Shown piece by piece: positions 17,129 through 26,051 of a stretch of 34,524 bases of DNA. A model generated the notes under the pieces. The model worked only from the letters and a program-made list of their open reading frames with translations. It was not told the DNA's origin and searched no databases. A program made the position numbers and the translations under genes. Positions within the stretch are counted from its first letter, which is position 1. Each line of letters begins with the position of its first letter. The DNA is taken from contig JAAYJV010000111.1 of the NCBI GenBank assembly GCA_012522755.1, positions 1 to 34,524 of the forward strand, given 5' to 3'. The stretch comes from Candidatus Hydrogenedens sp. Its GTDB lineage: Bacteria > Hydrogenedentota > Hydrogenedentia > Hydrogenedentales > CAITNO01.

Positions 17129-17786
17129 TTTCCCACTGTCTGGTGTAAATGCAGCCCGTGCCGGTCTGGACATACGGGATGTACCGCCTGTGGCCCCCGA
17201 AGCGGTCACTATTTACCAGCAGACCAGTCGCGGCGAAAGAGCCTATGATATCTATTCGCGCCTTCTGGAAGATCGCATCATTTTTCTGGGCTATACCATC
17301 GATGACGCTGTGGCAAATTATATCATTGCACAGATGCTCTATCTCGAAGCGGAAGATCCCGATAAGCCCATCAATGTATATATCAATTCTCCGGGTGGAA
17401 GTGTTACTGCGGGACTGGCCATTTATGACACCATGCAGTATATTCGCCCGGAAATTACCACCATTTGCATAGGCCAGGCCGCAAGTATGGGGGCTGTTCT
17501 CATGGCGGCCGGAACGAAGGGACGGCGATTCGCTCTTCCTTACTCGCGTTTCCTGCTCCATCAGATCATGGGCGGCGTGCGCGGACAAGCCACGGATATA
17601 GAGATTCAGGCCCGCGAAATTGTACGGATCGGAGAAATGACCGACGAGATTCTGGTTCGTCATACAGGTCAGCCTCTGGAAGTCATTCGCAAAGACAGTG
17701 ACCGTGACTTTTTCATGGGTGCTGAAGAGGCCAAAGAATACGGACTCGTGGACGAAGTGCTGCACCGTCTTCCCGCAGAGAAGTGA
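17121..17786 (+). CDS. clpP: ATP-dependent Clp protease proteolytic subunit
   Basis: ClpP forms the tetradecameric serine-protease chamber loaded by ClpX. The catalytic triad is visible: S122 in GQAASMG, H147 in FLLHQIMGG and D196 in DSDRDFFMG. The spacing of 25 and 49 residues matches the E. coli enzyme. [19 protein letters not shown] forms the oxyanion-region strand. The 221 residues include an N-terminal extension of about 25 residues before [16 protein letters not shown], in the region where other ClpPs carry propeptides. The frame opens at TTG 17103. ATG 17121 is preferred because it overlaps the tig stop by eight bases with GAGG upstream, so translation is probably coupled to tig. Confidence 0.97.
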   Translation: MRDFPLSGVNAARAGLDIRDVPPVAPEAVTIYQQTSRGERAYDIYSRLLEDRIIFLGYTIDDAVANYIIAQMLYLEAEDPDKPINVYINSPGGSVTAGLAIYDTMQYIRPEITTICIGQAASMGAVLMAAGTKGRRFALPYSRFLLHQIMGGVRGQATDIEIQAREIVRIGEMTDEILVRHTGQPLEVIRKDSDRDFFMGAEEAKEYGLVDEVLHRLPAEK

Positions 17787-17856
17787 GCAGAGCCCTCTTT
17801 TGGCTGTCTTTTTCTTGAGACATACCATATGTAGTGTTTGTACGGGCTGACCAGCC

Positions 17857-17881
17857 TGTCAACATCTATATATTGTTGACA
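17857..17881. promoter_or_regulatory. Perfect inverted repeat overlapping the clpX promoter
   Basis: TGTCAACA (17857-17864) and TGTTGACA (17874-17881) are perfect 8-bp arms separated by nine bases. The right arm contains the -35 hexamer, so a bound dimeric regulator would block RNA polymerase. The arm-spacer-arm geometry is like the CIRCE site of HrcA, but the arm sequence is different. Confidence 0.5.
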
Positions 17882-17904
17882 AAAGATTCAAAAACTGATA
17901 TAAT
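17876..17904 (+). promoter_or_regulatory. Consensus sigma-70 promoter of clpX
   Basis: Perfect TTGACA (17876-17881), a 17-base spacer and perfect TATAAT (17899-17904). Transcription should start near 17911, leaving a leader of about 58 bases. clpX is therefore expressed separately from tig-clpP. Confidence 0.9.
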
Positions 17905-17968
17905 TATGCCTGTGTCCCAGCCATTGGTATGAAGTTGAGATCCAACCCAGGTAAAGGAGGCGCATTTC

Positions 17969-19255
17969 ATGGCTTCACAGCAGCGCTCGCGCCCCAAGGC
18001 GCCCGCCTGTTCGTTTTGCGGTAAAACGCACGACGAAGTCAATAAATTGATTGCCGGTCCTGATGTCAATATCTGTGATGATTGTGTCAATCTGTGTAAC
18101 GATATTGTTGCGGAAGACCAGGCCCGCAAAAAGAAACGTAAAAAGTCACACGTTCCCACCCCGCAGGAAATCAAAGACTTTCTGGATCAGTATGTAGTGG
18201 GCCAGGAACAGGCGAAACGCATCCTGGCCGTTGCCGTACATAATCATTATAAACGTCTTTCCGCCGATTCTGAAGTGGATGGTATCGAACTTCAGAAAAC
18301 CAATGTGCTTCTCATCGGCCCTTCCGGTTGCGGTAAAACACTGCTTGCTGAAAGCCTCGCCCGCATGCTGGATGTCCCCTTCGCCATTGTGGATGCCACC
18401 ACGCTGACGGAGGCCGGTTATGTGGGTGACGACGTCGAAAATGTGGTTCTCAAGCTGTTGCAGGCTGCTGATTTTGATTATGCCCGGGCTGAAACCGGCA
18501 TTATTTATATTGACGAGATAGACAAGACAGCGCGGAAAAGCGACAGTCCTTCCATTACCCGCGATGTGTCGGGCGAAGGCGTGCAGCAGGCCCTCTTGAA
18601 AATTATTGAGGGCACTGTGGCCAATGTACCGCCTCAGGGCGGCCGCAAGCATCCCCAGCAGGAATGCATCCAGGTGGATACGCGCAATATCCTTTTCATC
18701 TGCGGCGGTGCCTTCAACGGACTCGATCAGGTGATCCGCAAACGCACGGGCAACAACGCCATCGGCTTCAACGCTGACATCAAATCCAAGGAAGAGCAGC
18801 GGCTGGGGGATATTCTCTCCCAGGCACGTCCCGAAGATCTGATCAAATACGGTATGATTCCCGAATTTTCCGGACGCCTTCCCGTCATCGCCACCTTGTA
18901 CGATCTTTCCGCTGATGACCTGGAAAGAATTCTCGTGGAACCGAAGAATGCCTTGACTCGCCAGTATCAGAAGATTTTCCAGATGGAAGGTGTTGATCTC
19001 CAGTTTCAGCCTGAGTCCATCAGTGCCATTGCGGAAAAGGCCATTTCTTTTGAAACGGGTGCCCGCGGCTTGCGGGCCATTCTCGAAGAGGCCATGCTCG
19101 ATCTCATGTTTGACATACCGAGCCGCACCGACATTAAAGAAGTCATTATCACTCCCGGCGCCATCCTGAAAGATGAGGATCCGCTGGTTGTCTATGAGCA
19201 CGATAAACGTAAAGGAACCCCCAGGAGCGATTCCAGCAGCTCCGCATCAGCATGA
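17969..19255 (+). CDS. clpX: Clp protease ATP-binding subunit ClpX
   Basis: ClpX is the AAA+ unfoldase that feeds substrates to ClpP. The N-terminal zinc-binding domain has C14-x2-C17 and C36-x2-C39. Walker A is GPSGCGKT at 117-124 and Walker B is IDEID with D182-E183. The pore loop GYVG precedes it, and [13 protein letters not shown] and the sensor-2 region [13 protein letters not shown] follow. The 428-residue length is usual. AAAGGAGG lies eight bases before the ATG. It has its own promoter 65 bases upstream, with an inverted repeat over the -35 element, so regulation separate from clpP is likely. It ends in a Ser-rich tail. A 430-base gap separates it from lon. Confidence 0.98.
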   Translation: MASQQRSRPKAPACSFCGKTHDEVNKLIAGPDVNICDDCVNLCNDIVAEDQARKKKRKKSHVPTPQEIKDFLDQYVVGQEQAKRILAVAVHNHYKRLSADSEVDGIELQKTNVLLIGPSGCGKTLLAESLARMLDVPFAIVDATTLTEAGYVGDDVENVVLKLLQAADFDYARAETGIIYIDEIDKTARKSDSPSITRDVSGEGVQQALLKIIEGTVANVPPQGGRKHPQQECIQVDTRNILFICGGAFNGLDQVIRKRTGNNAIGFNADIKSKEEQRLGDILSQARPEDLIKYGMIPEFSGRLPVIATLYDLSADDLERILVEPKNALTRQYQKIFQMEGVDLQFQPESISAIAEKAISFETGARGLRAILEEAMLDLMFDIPSRTDIKEVIITPGAILKDEDPLVVYEHDKRKGTPRSDSSSSASA

Positions 19256-19685
19256 GTTGAAGCGCTGAGATAAAAGCAGGGGTGCCTTTTCTTTCCTGAA
19301 TGCGCATCTCATCCGGGCGGAGCCGCACAGTTCGGCCGGATGCGTATCTGATGCCGCCGAATTTCCTGCACTTCCAGCCTCCTGTTCGTAGTAGCCCCCT
19401 GTAATTTCGTATAATACAGCAATGAAGGGCTGGACTGTGGCGGGCAGCCCGGTGCATCTGAGCGATCCGGAAAGGGTTCCTTTTTTCTATTACAGGAAAA
19501 GGGGCCTTGTCGCCTCCAAATCAGGCGCATGAGCTTTCAGGATATTCTGTACCAGTCCTGAGAGAGGGGAAGACCGTCCCCTGATCCCGACAACTCCGGC
19601 TGGGTCAGGATTGTGCCGACCCGGCTGGACATATGTTTTGGCTGATTGAAAATACAAAGAAGCATCTGATGCAGGAAAATAATTT
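19256..19685 (+). other. Gene-free structured region between clpX and lon
   Basis: No convincing gene lies in this 430-base stretch. It contains an imperfect inverted repeat built on CATCCGG/CCGGATG (about 19310-19345) and an isolated TATAAT near 19410 without a good -35. It also holds a GGGCTG/CAGCCC hairpin (about 19428-19451), a GGGGA/TCCCC hairpin (about 19566-19581) and a strong 11-bp hairpin at 19596-19628. It is probably the lon promoter and leader. Confidence 0.45.
19596..19628 (+). promoter_or_regulatory. Stable hairpin in the lon leader
   Basis: CCGGCTGGGTC (19596-19606) pairs over all 11 positions (two G-U pairs) with GACCCGGCTGG (19618-19628), around the 11-base loop AGGATTGTGCC. 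No T-run follows directly, so it is not an ordinary terminator. It ends 57 bases before the lon start codon. Confidence 0.55.
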
Positions 19686-22052
19686 ATGCCTCCGAAAGAA
19701 AAAAAAGAGAAAGCCGAAAGTTATTCCGTTCCTTTGCTGGCACTGAAAGACGCAGTGGTCTTTCCACGCATGGTCGCCCCGCTTTTTGTAGGGCGTCCGG
19801 CCTCCATCGCCGCTGTGGAAATGGCCGCCTCAAAAAGCACACCGCTCTTTGTCGCTCTCCAGAAAGATCCGACCGAAGAAATGCCTTCCCCTTCGGAAAT
19901 GTATCGCGTCGGAACCTTCACGAAGATTGTCAACGTGGTAGGCATGCCTGATGGTGCCCTTAAAGTCGTGGTGGAAGGCCTGGCCCGTGGGCGGGTCACT
20001 TCCTACAAGATGGATGATATCCCTTTCATGGCTCAAGTGAAGGATGTTTCCGCCCCGGCTGCACGGAGTCTCAAGATCAAAGGGCTCATGCAGACGCTGC
20101 GCCATCAGTTTGAAGAGTATGTGGAAAGCAGCCAGAAAGTCGCATTGGATATCCTGCAATCCATACAGGCCATGCAGGATCCTGATCTTCTAGCCGACAC
20201 CATGAGCGCCTATCTTTTCATCAATGTTGAAGAAAGACAGGAGATTCTCGAAACCATCCCCCTGGCGAAACGGATGGAAAAGATGGCCATCTTCCTCGAA
20301 AGAGAAATAGAACTGTCCCAGATGGAACGTACCGTCAGAAGACGCATCCGCAAGCAGATCGAAAGAGGTCAGCGTGAGCACTATCTGCAGGAGCAAATGC
20401 GTCTGATTCAAGCTGAACTGGGCATAATCGATGACGGCGGTGGCGATATGATGGAGCTCCACACGCTCATTGAAGAAGCGGGGATGCCTCCCAAGATTCG
20501 TGAAAAAGCGGAACGGGAACTGCGCCGTTATGAGCGTCTGCCTTCCATGAGTCCCGACAGTGCTGTCTTGCGCGGCTATCTCGAATGGCTCTGTGAGATG
20601 CCCTGGAACAAACGCACCCGTGATGCCATCAATCTCAAAAAAGCCAGAGAAACCCTCGATGCCGATCATTTCGGCCTGGAAAAAGTCAAAGAGCGCATTC
20701 TCGAATTTCTCTCCGTGCGCAAGCTCAACAAAGCAGGCAAAGGGCCCATACTCTGTCTGGTGGGGCCGCCCGGTGTCGGCAAAACGTCCCTGGGCCAGTC
20801 CGTTGCCCAGGCCATGGGTCGCAAGTTCGTGCGTCTCTCTCTCGGTGGAATCCGTGACGAAGCGGAAATCCGCGGACATCGTCGTACCTATGTGGGCGCG
20901 CTGCCCGGTCGGCTCATCCAGGGAATCAAAGATGCCGGCGTGAAAAACCCCGTCATGATGCTTGATGAGATCGACAAGATGAGCGCTGACTTCCGCGGCG
21001 ATCCTTCCTCAGCCCTTCTGGAAGCGCTGGATCCCGAACAGAACAAAAACTTCAGTGATCATTTCCTGGAGGTGGGCTTCGATCTCTCCGAAGTCTTTTT
21101 TATCACCACAGCCAACAACGAATACAACATACCCATGCCCCTGCAGGATCGCATGGAAATCGTGCGGCTCCCGGGCTATACACCGGAAGAAAAATATCAG
21201 ATCGCCCGGCTCTATCTGGAGCCCCGGCAAATACGGGAATGCGGTCTGCAGAAAATCAACCCCACCATTACACAGGCCGGCATGGATACGCTCATTCAAC
21301 GCTATACACGTGAGGCGGGCGTACGTGAGTTGGAACGCTCCATTGCTTCCATCTGCCGCAAGATCGCCCGGAAACTCGTGGACGGTGAAAAGAAATTACC
21401 GAAAAAGCTGGACAGTAAAGATATTGTGGCTCTCCTGGGCCCGCCGCCCTACAGCGAGATCCGGCCTGAAACCATGGCCGACATCGGTGTTGCCATCGGC
21501 ATGGCCTGGACCTATGCAGGAGGCGAGATACTCCGCATAGAATCCAGCACAATGAAAGGCAAGGGAGCCTTGCAGCTTACCGGACAGCTCGGCGATGTCA
21601 TGAAAGAATCAGCCGCTGCGGCCCATACCTATATCCGCACCCATGCCGTGGAATTGAAAGTGCCCGAAGACTTTCACACTGACAGGGATATCCATGTCCA
21701 CATCCCCGAAGGCGCCATTCCCAAAGACGGACCTTCCGCCGGACTCGCCATGATTGTGTCCCTCCTTTCCGCACTGATCTCCGAAGCGCCGGCACCGGCC
21801 ATTGCCATGACAGGAGAGATCACCCTCCGTGGACGGGTGTTGCCTGTTGGCGGTGTGAAGGAAAAAGTCATCGCCGCTTATCGGGCGGGAATCCGTCATG
21901 TCCTCCTTCCTCAGGAAAACGAAAAAGACTTCCCCGACCTGCCTCAGGAGATCAGGGATTCCGTCACCTTTTCACTCGTTTCAACAGTGGAGGAGGCACT
22001 GGCCATACTCTTTCCGAAACCGAAAAAAAAGAAAAGCGCTTCCAAAAAATAA
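19686..22052 (+). CDS. lon: ATP-dependent Lon protease
   Basis: Lon degrades damaged and regulatory proteins as a single-chain AAA+ serine protease. The N-terminal substrate-recognition domain (about 12-210) begins VPLLALKDAVVFPRMVAPLFVGR. Walker A is GPPGVGKT at 360-367 and Walker B is MMLDEIDK with D427-E428. The C-terminal protease domain has catalytic S684 in PKDGPSAG and K727 in GGVKEKV. Their spacing of 43 residues equals that of the E. coli Ser-Lys dyad. The 788 residues are full length, with a Lys-rich tail. AGGA is nine bases before the ATG. engB begins 38 bases after the stop, so the two are probably cotranscribed. The position next to tig-clpP-clpX is the common arrangement. Confidence 0.98.
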   Translation: MPPKEKKEKAESYSVPLLALKDAVVFPRMVAPLFVGRPASIAAVEMAASKSTPLFVALQKDPTEEMPSPSEMYRVGTFTKIVNVVGMPDGALKVVVEGLARGRVTSYKMDDIPFMAQVKDVSAPAARSLKIKGLMQTLRHQFEEYVESSQKVALDILQSIQAMQDPDLLADTMSAYLFINVEERQEILETIPLAKRMEKMAIFLEREIELSQMERTVRRRIRKQIERGQREHYLQEQMRLIQAELGIIDDGGGDMMELHTLIEEAGMPPKIREKAERELRRYERLPSMSPDSAVLRGYLEWLCEMPWNKRTRDAINLKKARETLDADHFGLEKVKERILEFLSVRKLNKAGKGPILCLVGPPGVGKTSLGQSVAQAMGRKFVRLSLGGIRDEAEIRGHRRTYVGALPGRLIQGIKDAGVKNPVMMLDEIDKMSADFRGDPSSALLEALDPEQNKNFSDHFLEVGFDLSEVFFITTANNEYNIPMPLQDRMEIVRLPGYTPEEKYQIARLYLEPRQIRECGLQKINPTITQAGMDTLIQRYTREAGVRELERSIASICRKIARKLVDGEKKLPKKLDSKDIVALLGPPPYSEIRPETMADIGVAIGMAWTYAGGEILRIESSTMKGKGALQLTGQLGDVMKESAAAAHTYIRTHAVELKVPEDFHTDRDIHVHIPEGAIPKDGPSAGLAMIVSLLSALISEAPAPAIAMTGEITLRGRVLPVGGVKEKVIAAYRAGIRHVLLPQENEKDFPDLPQEIRDSVTFSLVSTVEEALAILFPKPKKKKSASKK

Positions 22053-22090
22053 AGAAGCCGGCAATTGTCTGAGCAGAGAGGAGACCTCCC

Positions 22091-22672
22091 ATGGCAAGCA
22101 TCGACGCCACTTTCATCTGCAGTGCCCTCCAGGCGGAACAGTTTCCCAGACGGGGCCTCCCCGAAATCGCCTTTGTGGGACGCTCCAACGTGGGAAAATC
22201 GAGCCTCCTCAATAAAGTGCTGGGCAGGAAAAGCCTCGCGAAAACGAGCAGCAAACCTGGAAAAACACAAACCATCAATTTCTTTGAAGTGGAAGGAAAA
22301 TGGTATTTTGTAGACCTCCCCGGCTACGGCTATGCGCGGGTCGCCAAAACCGTCAAAGAGGAATGGAGCCGGAGAATGACTGAGTATCTGCGTAACCGTG
22401 ACACTCTCAAGCTCGTCGCACTGCTTCTGGATGCCCGGCACGATCCCACGGAAAATGACCTGCACATGCTCGAATTGCTCGAAGAAAGCGAAAAGCCCAC
22501 TCTCATCATCGCCACCAAAATCGACAAAGTGAAACCGAGCCAGCGGGTCAAACAATTGAAACAGATCCGCAAGTGTCTGGAACTCAGTGATGAGGCGTTG
22601 CTCATTCCCTTTTCAAGTGAAACGGGAGAAGGAACGAAGCAGGTCTGGGAAATTGTGAGAACCATGCGTTGA
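22091..22672 (+). CDS. engB: Ribosome biogenesis GTP-binding protein EngB/YsxC
   Basis: EngB is a small essential GTPase of the TrmE-Era-EngA-like family needed for late 50S assembly. All G motifs are visible in the 193 residues: G1 GRSNVGKSS, the G2 threonine in the SKPGKTQT switch I, G3 DLPGYG, G4 TKID and G5 SSETGEG. FFEVEGKWYFVDLPGYGYARV is characteristic of the family. GAGGAG precedes the ATG. It follows lon by 38 bases. No terminator hairpin was found after it; instead a G-rich heptamer array starts four bases beyond the stop. Confidence 0.97.
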   Translation: MASIDATFICSALQAEQFPRRGLPEIAFVGRSNVGKSSLLNKVLGRKSLAKTSSKPGKTQTINFFEVEGKWYFVDLPGYGYARVAKTVKEEWSRRMTEYLRNRDTLKLVALLLDARHDPTENDLHMLELLEESEKPTLIIATKIDKVKPSQRVKQLKQIRKCLELSDEALLIPFSSETGEGTKQVWEIVRTMR

Positions 22673-22676
22673 AATA

Positions 22677-23057
22677 GGGGATAGGTTTTAGGGGATAGGG
22701 GATAGGGGATACAGTGGGACATGGGGCACGGCATGCCGTGCCCATTTCACCCCGAGCCCAACTGAAGGCTCTCCCAGATTCAACTGATTTCTCCGGGTCT
22801 TCTCTTTGTCTTCTTTTTTGTTTTATCGCTATTCGTCAGGGCTTGACCCCGGATCGAGTTCATCAGCAGTATCTGGGGGGGGGAGTCGGTCGGATCCGTC
22901 GGATCGGTCGGATCGGTCGGATGTGCGAGGGGCTGTGGTTGGCTTGGGGCATAATGCAGGGACAGTGGCCAAGTGGACCACGTGGACATAAACCAACTGG
23001 GCACGGCATGCCGTGCCCCTACCAGCCCGAACCTCACTCCTCGTCCCTCACTCCTCG
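22677..23057. repeat. Composite palindromic intergenic element, copy C
   Basis: This fills the gap between engB and the transporter gene. Five in-phase heptamers (22677-22711, four exact GGGGATA and one GGTTTTA) are followed by the 20-bp palindrome at 22724-22743. The core carries four to five 9-bp units GTCGGATCG (about 22887-22922), followed by TGTGCGAGGGGCTGTGGTTGG as in copy A. The palindrome recurs at 22999-23018 and at least three C-rich heptamers follow (23037-23057). Compared with copy A, the sequence GGTTCAGGTA is missing before the left palindrome while the flanking GTGGGACAT is kept. Confidence 0.85.
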
Positions 23058-23155
23058 TCTCTTTCTGGAAGTCTTTCAAAAGGATATGTTATTCTCAGCA
23101 CAGGTCATTTATGAAAGCTCCGGAACAATCCGGACAGTTTTTGGAAGGAAAACTC

Positions 23156-24904
23156 ATGTCATCCCCCTCAGAAGACAAACCTGTCAATTTTTCAGTGAAT
23201 ACCGCCATTGAGCGTGATCGTGAACTTCTCAATACAGCCCGTGCCAAGGGACGGCTTCCCTTTTTCGGTGCGCTGGTTCGTTTGTCCGGACCGGGCTGGC
23301 TGCAAAGTGCCATTACACTGGGCGGCGGTACGCTGTCGAACAGTCTGTATCTGGCCGTATTGACAGGCTTCACCTTTCTTTGGCTTCAGCCTGTCGCCAT
23401 GGCTGTGGGGATTGTCATGCTCAGCGCCATTTCCTATGTCACGCTGTCCACAGGGGAGCGGCCTTTGCGCATGATCAACCGGCATATCAACCCTGTCCTG
23501 GGCTGGAGCTGGCTCTTTGCTTCCATGCTGGCCAATCTGGTCTGGAGCATGCCCCAATTCGGCCTGGCTCTGGCTTCTCTGACGAAAATGCTTTTCCCTG
23601 AAGTGCTCGGTCAGACCGGTGCCTTCGGCAGTCATGGTCGTCTTGTGGCGGCTCTGTGCATTCTCGTGCTGAATATCCTCTTTCTGACGCTTTACAGTTC
23701 CGGCGGCAAAGGAATGAAGATCTTTGAGACCATCATCAAATGCATGGTGGGCCTCACTGTCCTGTGTTTCTTCGGTGTAGTCGTTGTGATTACCAAAGAC
23801 GGCCTGGCCGACTGGCGCGAATATATGAGCGGTTTTGTTCCCCGTGTTTCCATGATGTTCAAGCCCGGCCCCAAACTGGCGCCCTATCTGGCGGAAGTGC
23901 CTGAACAGTTCCGTACCTTCTGGACGGGTAAAATCCTCAGTGACCAGCGTGATTTCATCATTGCAGCCTTTGCCACAGCCGTGGGCATCAACATGACCAT
24001 CATGTTTCCCTATTCCATGTTGCGCAAGGGCTGGGATCGGGATTTTCGCGGACTCGCTATTTTTGATCTGTCCACAGGCCTGTTTATTCCCTTCCTCATC
24101 GCCACCTCCTGTGTTGTCATTGCCGCTTCCACACAGCTTCACGCCAAAGCACAAGCGGGTCTGGTCACGCCTTTCGACGAGTCGGGAGAGCGTATTGTCG
24201 TGGATACCAGTCTCCTGAAGAGCTATGACGGGCTTCTGGGCGAACGGATCCGCTGGGAAAGCGAGCAGAAGGGCGCTGCGCTTCCTGAAGAGACGCAGGT
24301 ACCCGCACTCGTCGCTGACCTCGATGTAAGCGAAAAAACCATGGCCGCCATGCTCGCCCGTCGTGATGCGCCCCAGCTGGCTGCTTCACTGGAGCCCCTC
24401 ACGGGTTCTCTCGTTGCCCGCTATATTTTCGGGCTGGGTATTCTCGGCATGGGCATTTCCGCAGCCACCATGCTCATGGTGATCAACAGTCTGTGTTTCT
24501 GTGAACTGTTGAACCGTCCGGCAAAGGGCTGGCCCCAGTTTGTCGGCGGTGCAATGACCTCCATTTCTCTCTTTGTCATGCTCGCCTGGGACGGTGCTCT
24601 CATGGCGGCTGCCACGCCGACTTCCGTATTCTGCATGACCCTGCTTCCACTGGCTTATCTGACCTTTTTCATGCTCATGAACCAGAAGAAAGTCCTGAAA
24701 GATGCCATGCCTCGTGGTGGCAAACGTGTGCTCTGGAATACGCTCATGTCCATCGCTCTTTTCTGTGCCTTTTTCGGAAGCCTCTGGGGTATCTACGGAA
24801 AGATCGGCGGCACCTGGACGCTTGTTGTGCTTGCAGTTTTTACTGTCCTTGTACTGGCCGGACATTTCTACAGAAAGAAATATGCTCCCGTGGAGGAGGA
24901 ATAA
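23156..24904 (+). CDS. Nramp-related (SLC11-like) membrane transporter
   Basis: This is a polytopic membrane protein of 582 residues with about 11-12 helices. The N-terminal helix begins LSGPGWLQSAITLGGGTLSNSLYL, the Nramp helix-1 position after GPG (residues 45-47). The canonical DPGN metal-binding sequence is absent and reads LGGGT. The helix-6 equivalent, INMTIMFPYSMLRKGW (near residue 280), lacks the MPH motif. A soluble insert of about 90 residues (324-413) lies between two helices in the second half. Similar sequences are familiar from planctomycete-type genomes as putative divalent metal transporters. The substrate is uncertain because the metal ligands are not conserved. The frame is open back to 22973 through repeat C, but ATG 23156 has GGAAGGA six bases ahead and is the likely start. 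Confidence 0.7.
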   Translation: MSSPSEDKPVNFSVNTAIERDRELLNTARAKGRLPFFGALVRLSGPGWLQSAITLGGGTLSNSLYLAVLTGFTFLWLQPVAMAVGIVMLSAISYVTLSTGERPLRMINRHINPVLGWSWLFASMLANLVWSMPQFGLALASLTKMLFPEVLGQTGAFGSHGRLVAALCILVLNILFLTLYSSGGKGMKIFETIIKCMVGLTVLCFFGVVVVITKDGLADWREYMSGFVPRVSMMFKPGPKLAPYLAEVPEQFRTFWTGKILSDQRDFIIAAFATAVGINMTIMFPYSMLRKGWDRDFRGLAIFDLSTGLFIPFLIATSCVVIAASTQLHAKAQAGLVTPFDESGERIVVDTSLLKSYDGLLGERIRWESEQKGAALPEETQVPALVADLDVSEKTMAAMLARRDAPQLAASLEPLTGSLVARYIFGLGILGMGISAATMLMVINSLCFCELLNRPAKGWPQFVGGAMTSISLFVMLAWDGALMAAATPTSVFCMTLLPLAYLTFFMLMNQKKVLKDAMPRGGKRVLWNTLMSIALFCAFFGSLWGIYGKIGGTWTLVVLAVFTVLVLAGHFYRKKYAPVEEE

Positions 24905-24937
24905 GTTTCCCGGGACAGACAGTGGAGAACGAAGCTT

Positions 24938-26047
24938 TCAGCCGGAGAGTGGCAGCAGCCCCGCACGCCACGACTTCACCACCAGCTGTACGCCCCGGCC
25001 ATAGCTGCGAACACCTTCTTTCACTCCCTGTGATTTGAGGTAGTGGTTGTACATGCGCCAGCTCCATTTCTGAAAGAAGTCAATGCGATAACGGCTGCTG
25101 GCTTCCTGCATTTCTCTGATGTCTTTCCAGCAGCTCTCAGGAAGACGGGCCAGTACTTCCTGACGGCGCTCCGTATTCAATTGGCGCGCCACATCCAGAT
25201 AGAGATCCAGCGCAACACAATAGCGGGCATAACTGTTTTCGGCTTGCAACCCTGCGGCGAAGCCCAGCAGATTGGTTTCGCCTTCATCACACATCCCGGC
25301 GATATGCCCCAGTTCGTGAGCGGCCACAGCGACAAAGAAGGTGTCGGGTATTCCGCCATCCACATGAGCCTCCAGAGTGAAGGGGGCGCAAATGCCTGAG
25401 GTCCCGTTCATGAGCAGCATGCCGGGGATGGTGGCTTTCACCCGCCGGGGAAGAGCGACACTGCGGCCTTCCCAGATTCTGATGAGCCTTTCCATGGAAT
25501 GAGAGACAGAGGCTACAGCTCTTTCCACATTACGCTCCGCCTCCGTAGCGGGAAGGTCGCGCATGAGCCCGGCAAAAAGCTGATCGCCAATCTCTTCCAG
25601 CTCCGCCTCCGTAACGGCCTCCGTACCCAGATGAAGACGTGATTCCATGGGCTCACGGGCATAGCCCATGCCCCAGAAAAGCAGGAACCAGCACCAGAGA
25701 AGAGGGACGAGAAAAAGTAGAGCTTTGACTCCTTTCAGAAGGACGTGCCGGAACGACCTTTCTTTTTTCCGGAAGTATCGAATCAGCAGACGCAACCAGA
25801 GACCGAGACACAGCAGAGGCAGGGCAATGAGCAGTACCAGAGCCAGAGAAAAGGGGAGCCGTCCCGTAAGAGGGACCACGATGAAGCCCAGCGCTTTGAA
25901 AAAGCCCCGGGAATACCAGAATTCAATCAGTGATGAGGGCCAGGGGATGAGGTGCCAGCTGGCGCAGAAAAGCCAAAGCAAGACCGTCAGTAACCAGAAA
26001 GCCACTTGAAAAGAAGGACTGTTTTTCTTCTCGTTCTGTTGTTTCAT
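24938..26047 (-). CDS. DUF3810-family membrane zinc metallopeptidase
   Basis: This protein of 369 residues has three predicted membrane helices in the first 135 (about 16-35, 58-85 and 105-130). A soluble domain follows, containing the gluzincin motif HELGH at 244-248. The downstream sequence GMCDEGETN supplies a candidate third zinc ligand, E257. This matches the DUF3810 layout, whose members have no well-established substrate. The ATG is four bases after the stop of the ankyrin gene, and the ribosome-binding site GGGGGAT lies inside the end of that gene, so the two are translationally linked. Its stop is 33 bases from the convergent transporter stop, with no obvious terminator between. A role processing exported or membrane proteins together with the ankyrin protein is inferred from the operon. 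Confidence 0.82.
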   Translation of the reverse strand: MKQQNEKKNSPSFQVAFWLLTVLLWLFCASWHLIPWPSSLIEFWYSRGFFKALGFIVVPLTGRLPFSLALVLLIALPLLCLGLWLRLLIRYFRKKERSFRHVLLKGVKALLFLVPLLWCWFLLFWGMGYAREPMESRLHLGTEAVTEAELEEIGDQLFAGLMRDLPATEAERNVERAVASVSHSMERLIRIWEGRSVALPRRVKATIPGMLLMNGTSGICAPFTLEAHVDGGIPDTFFVAVAAHELGHIAGMCDEGETNLLGFAAGLQAENSYARYCVALDLYLDVARQLNTERRQEVLARLPESCWKDIREMQEASSRYRIDFFQKWSWRMYNHYLKSQGVKEGVRSYGRGVQLVVKSWRAGLLPLSG

Positions 26048-26051
26048 GGGG

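Noticed and set aside
17787-17820. Possible terminator after clpP (AGCC/GGCT with a T-run)
   Set aside because: The stem is only four to five base pairs, too weak to call.
19551-19640. Fragments resembling TPP (CTGAGA, CCTGATC) or cobalamin (GTCAGGA) riboswitch motifs in the lon leader
   Set aside because: The required helices and most conserved core bases are missing, the local sequence folds into a simpler hairpin, and lon has no link to thiamine or B12.
22973-23155. N-terminal extension of the transporter frame through repeat C
   Set aside because: The extra residues come from the palindrome and C-rich heptamers. ATG 23156 has a proper ribosome-binding site and matches where family homology begins.
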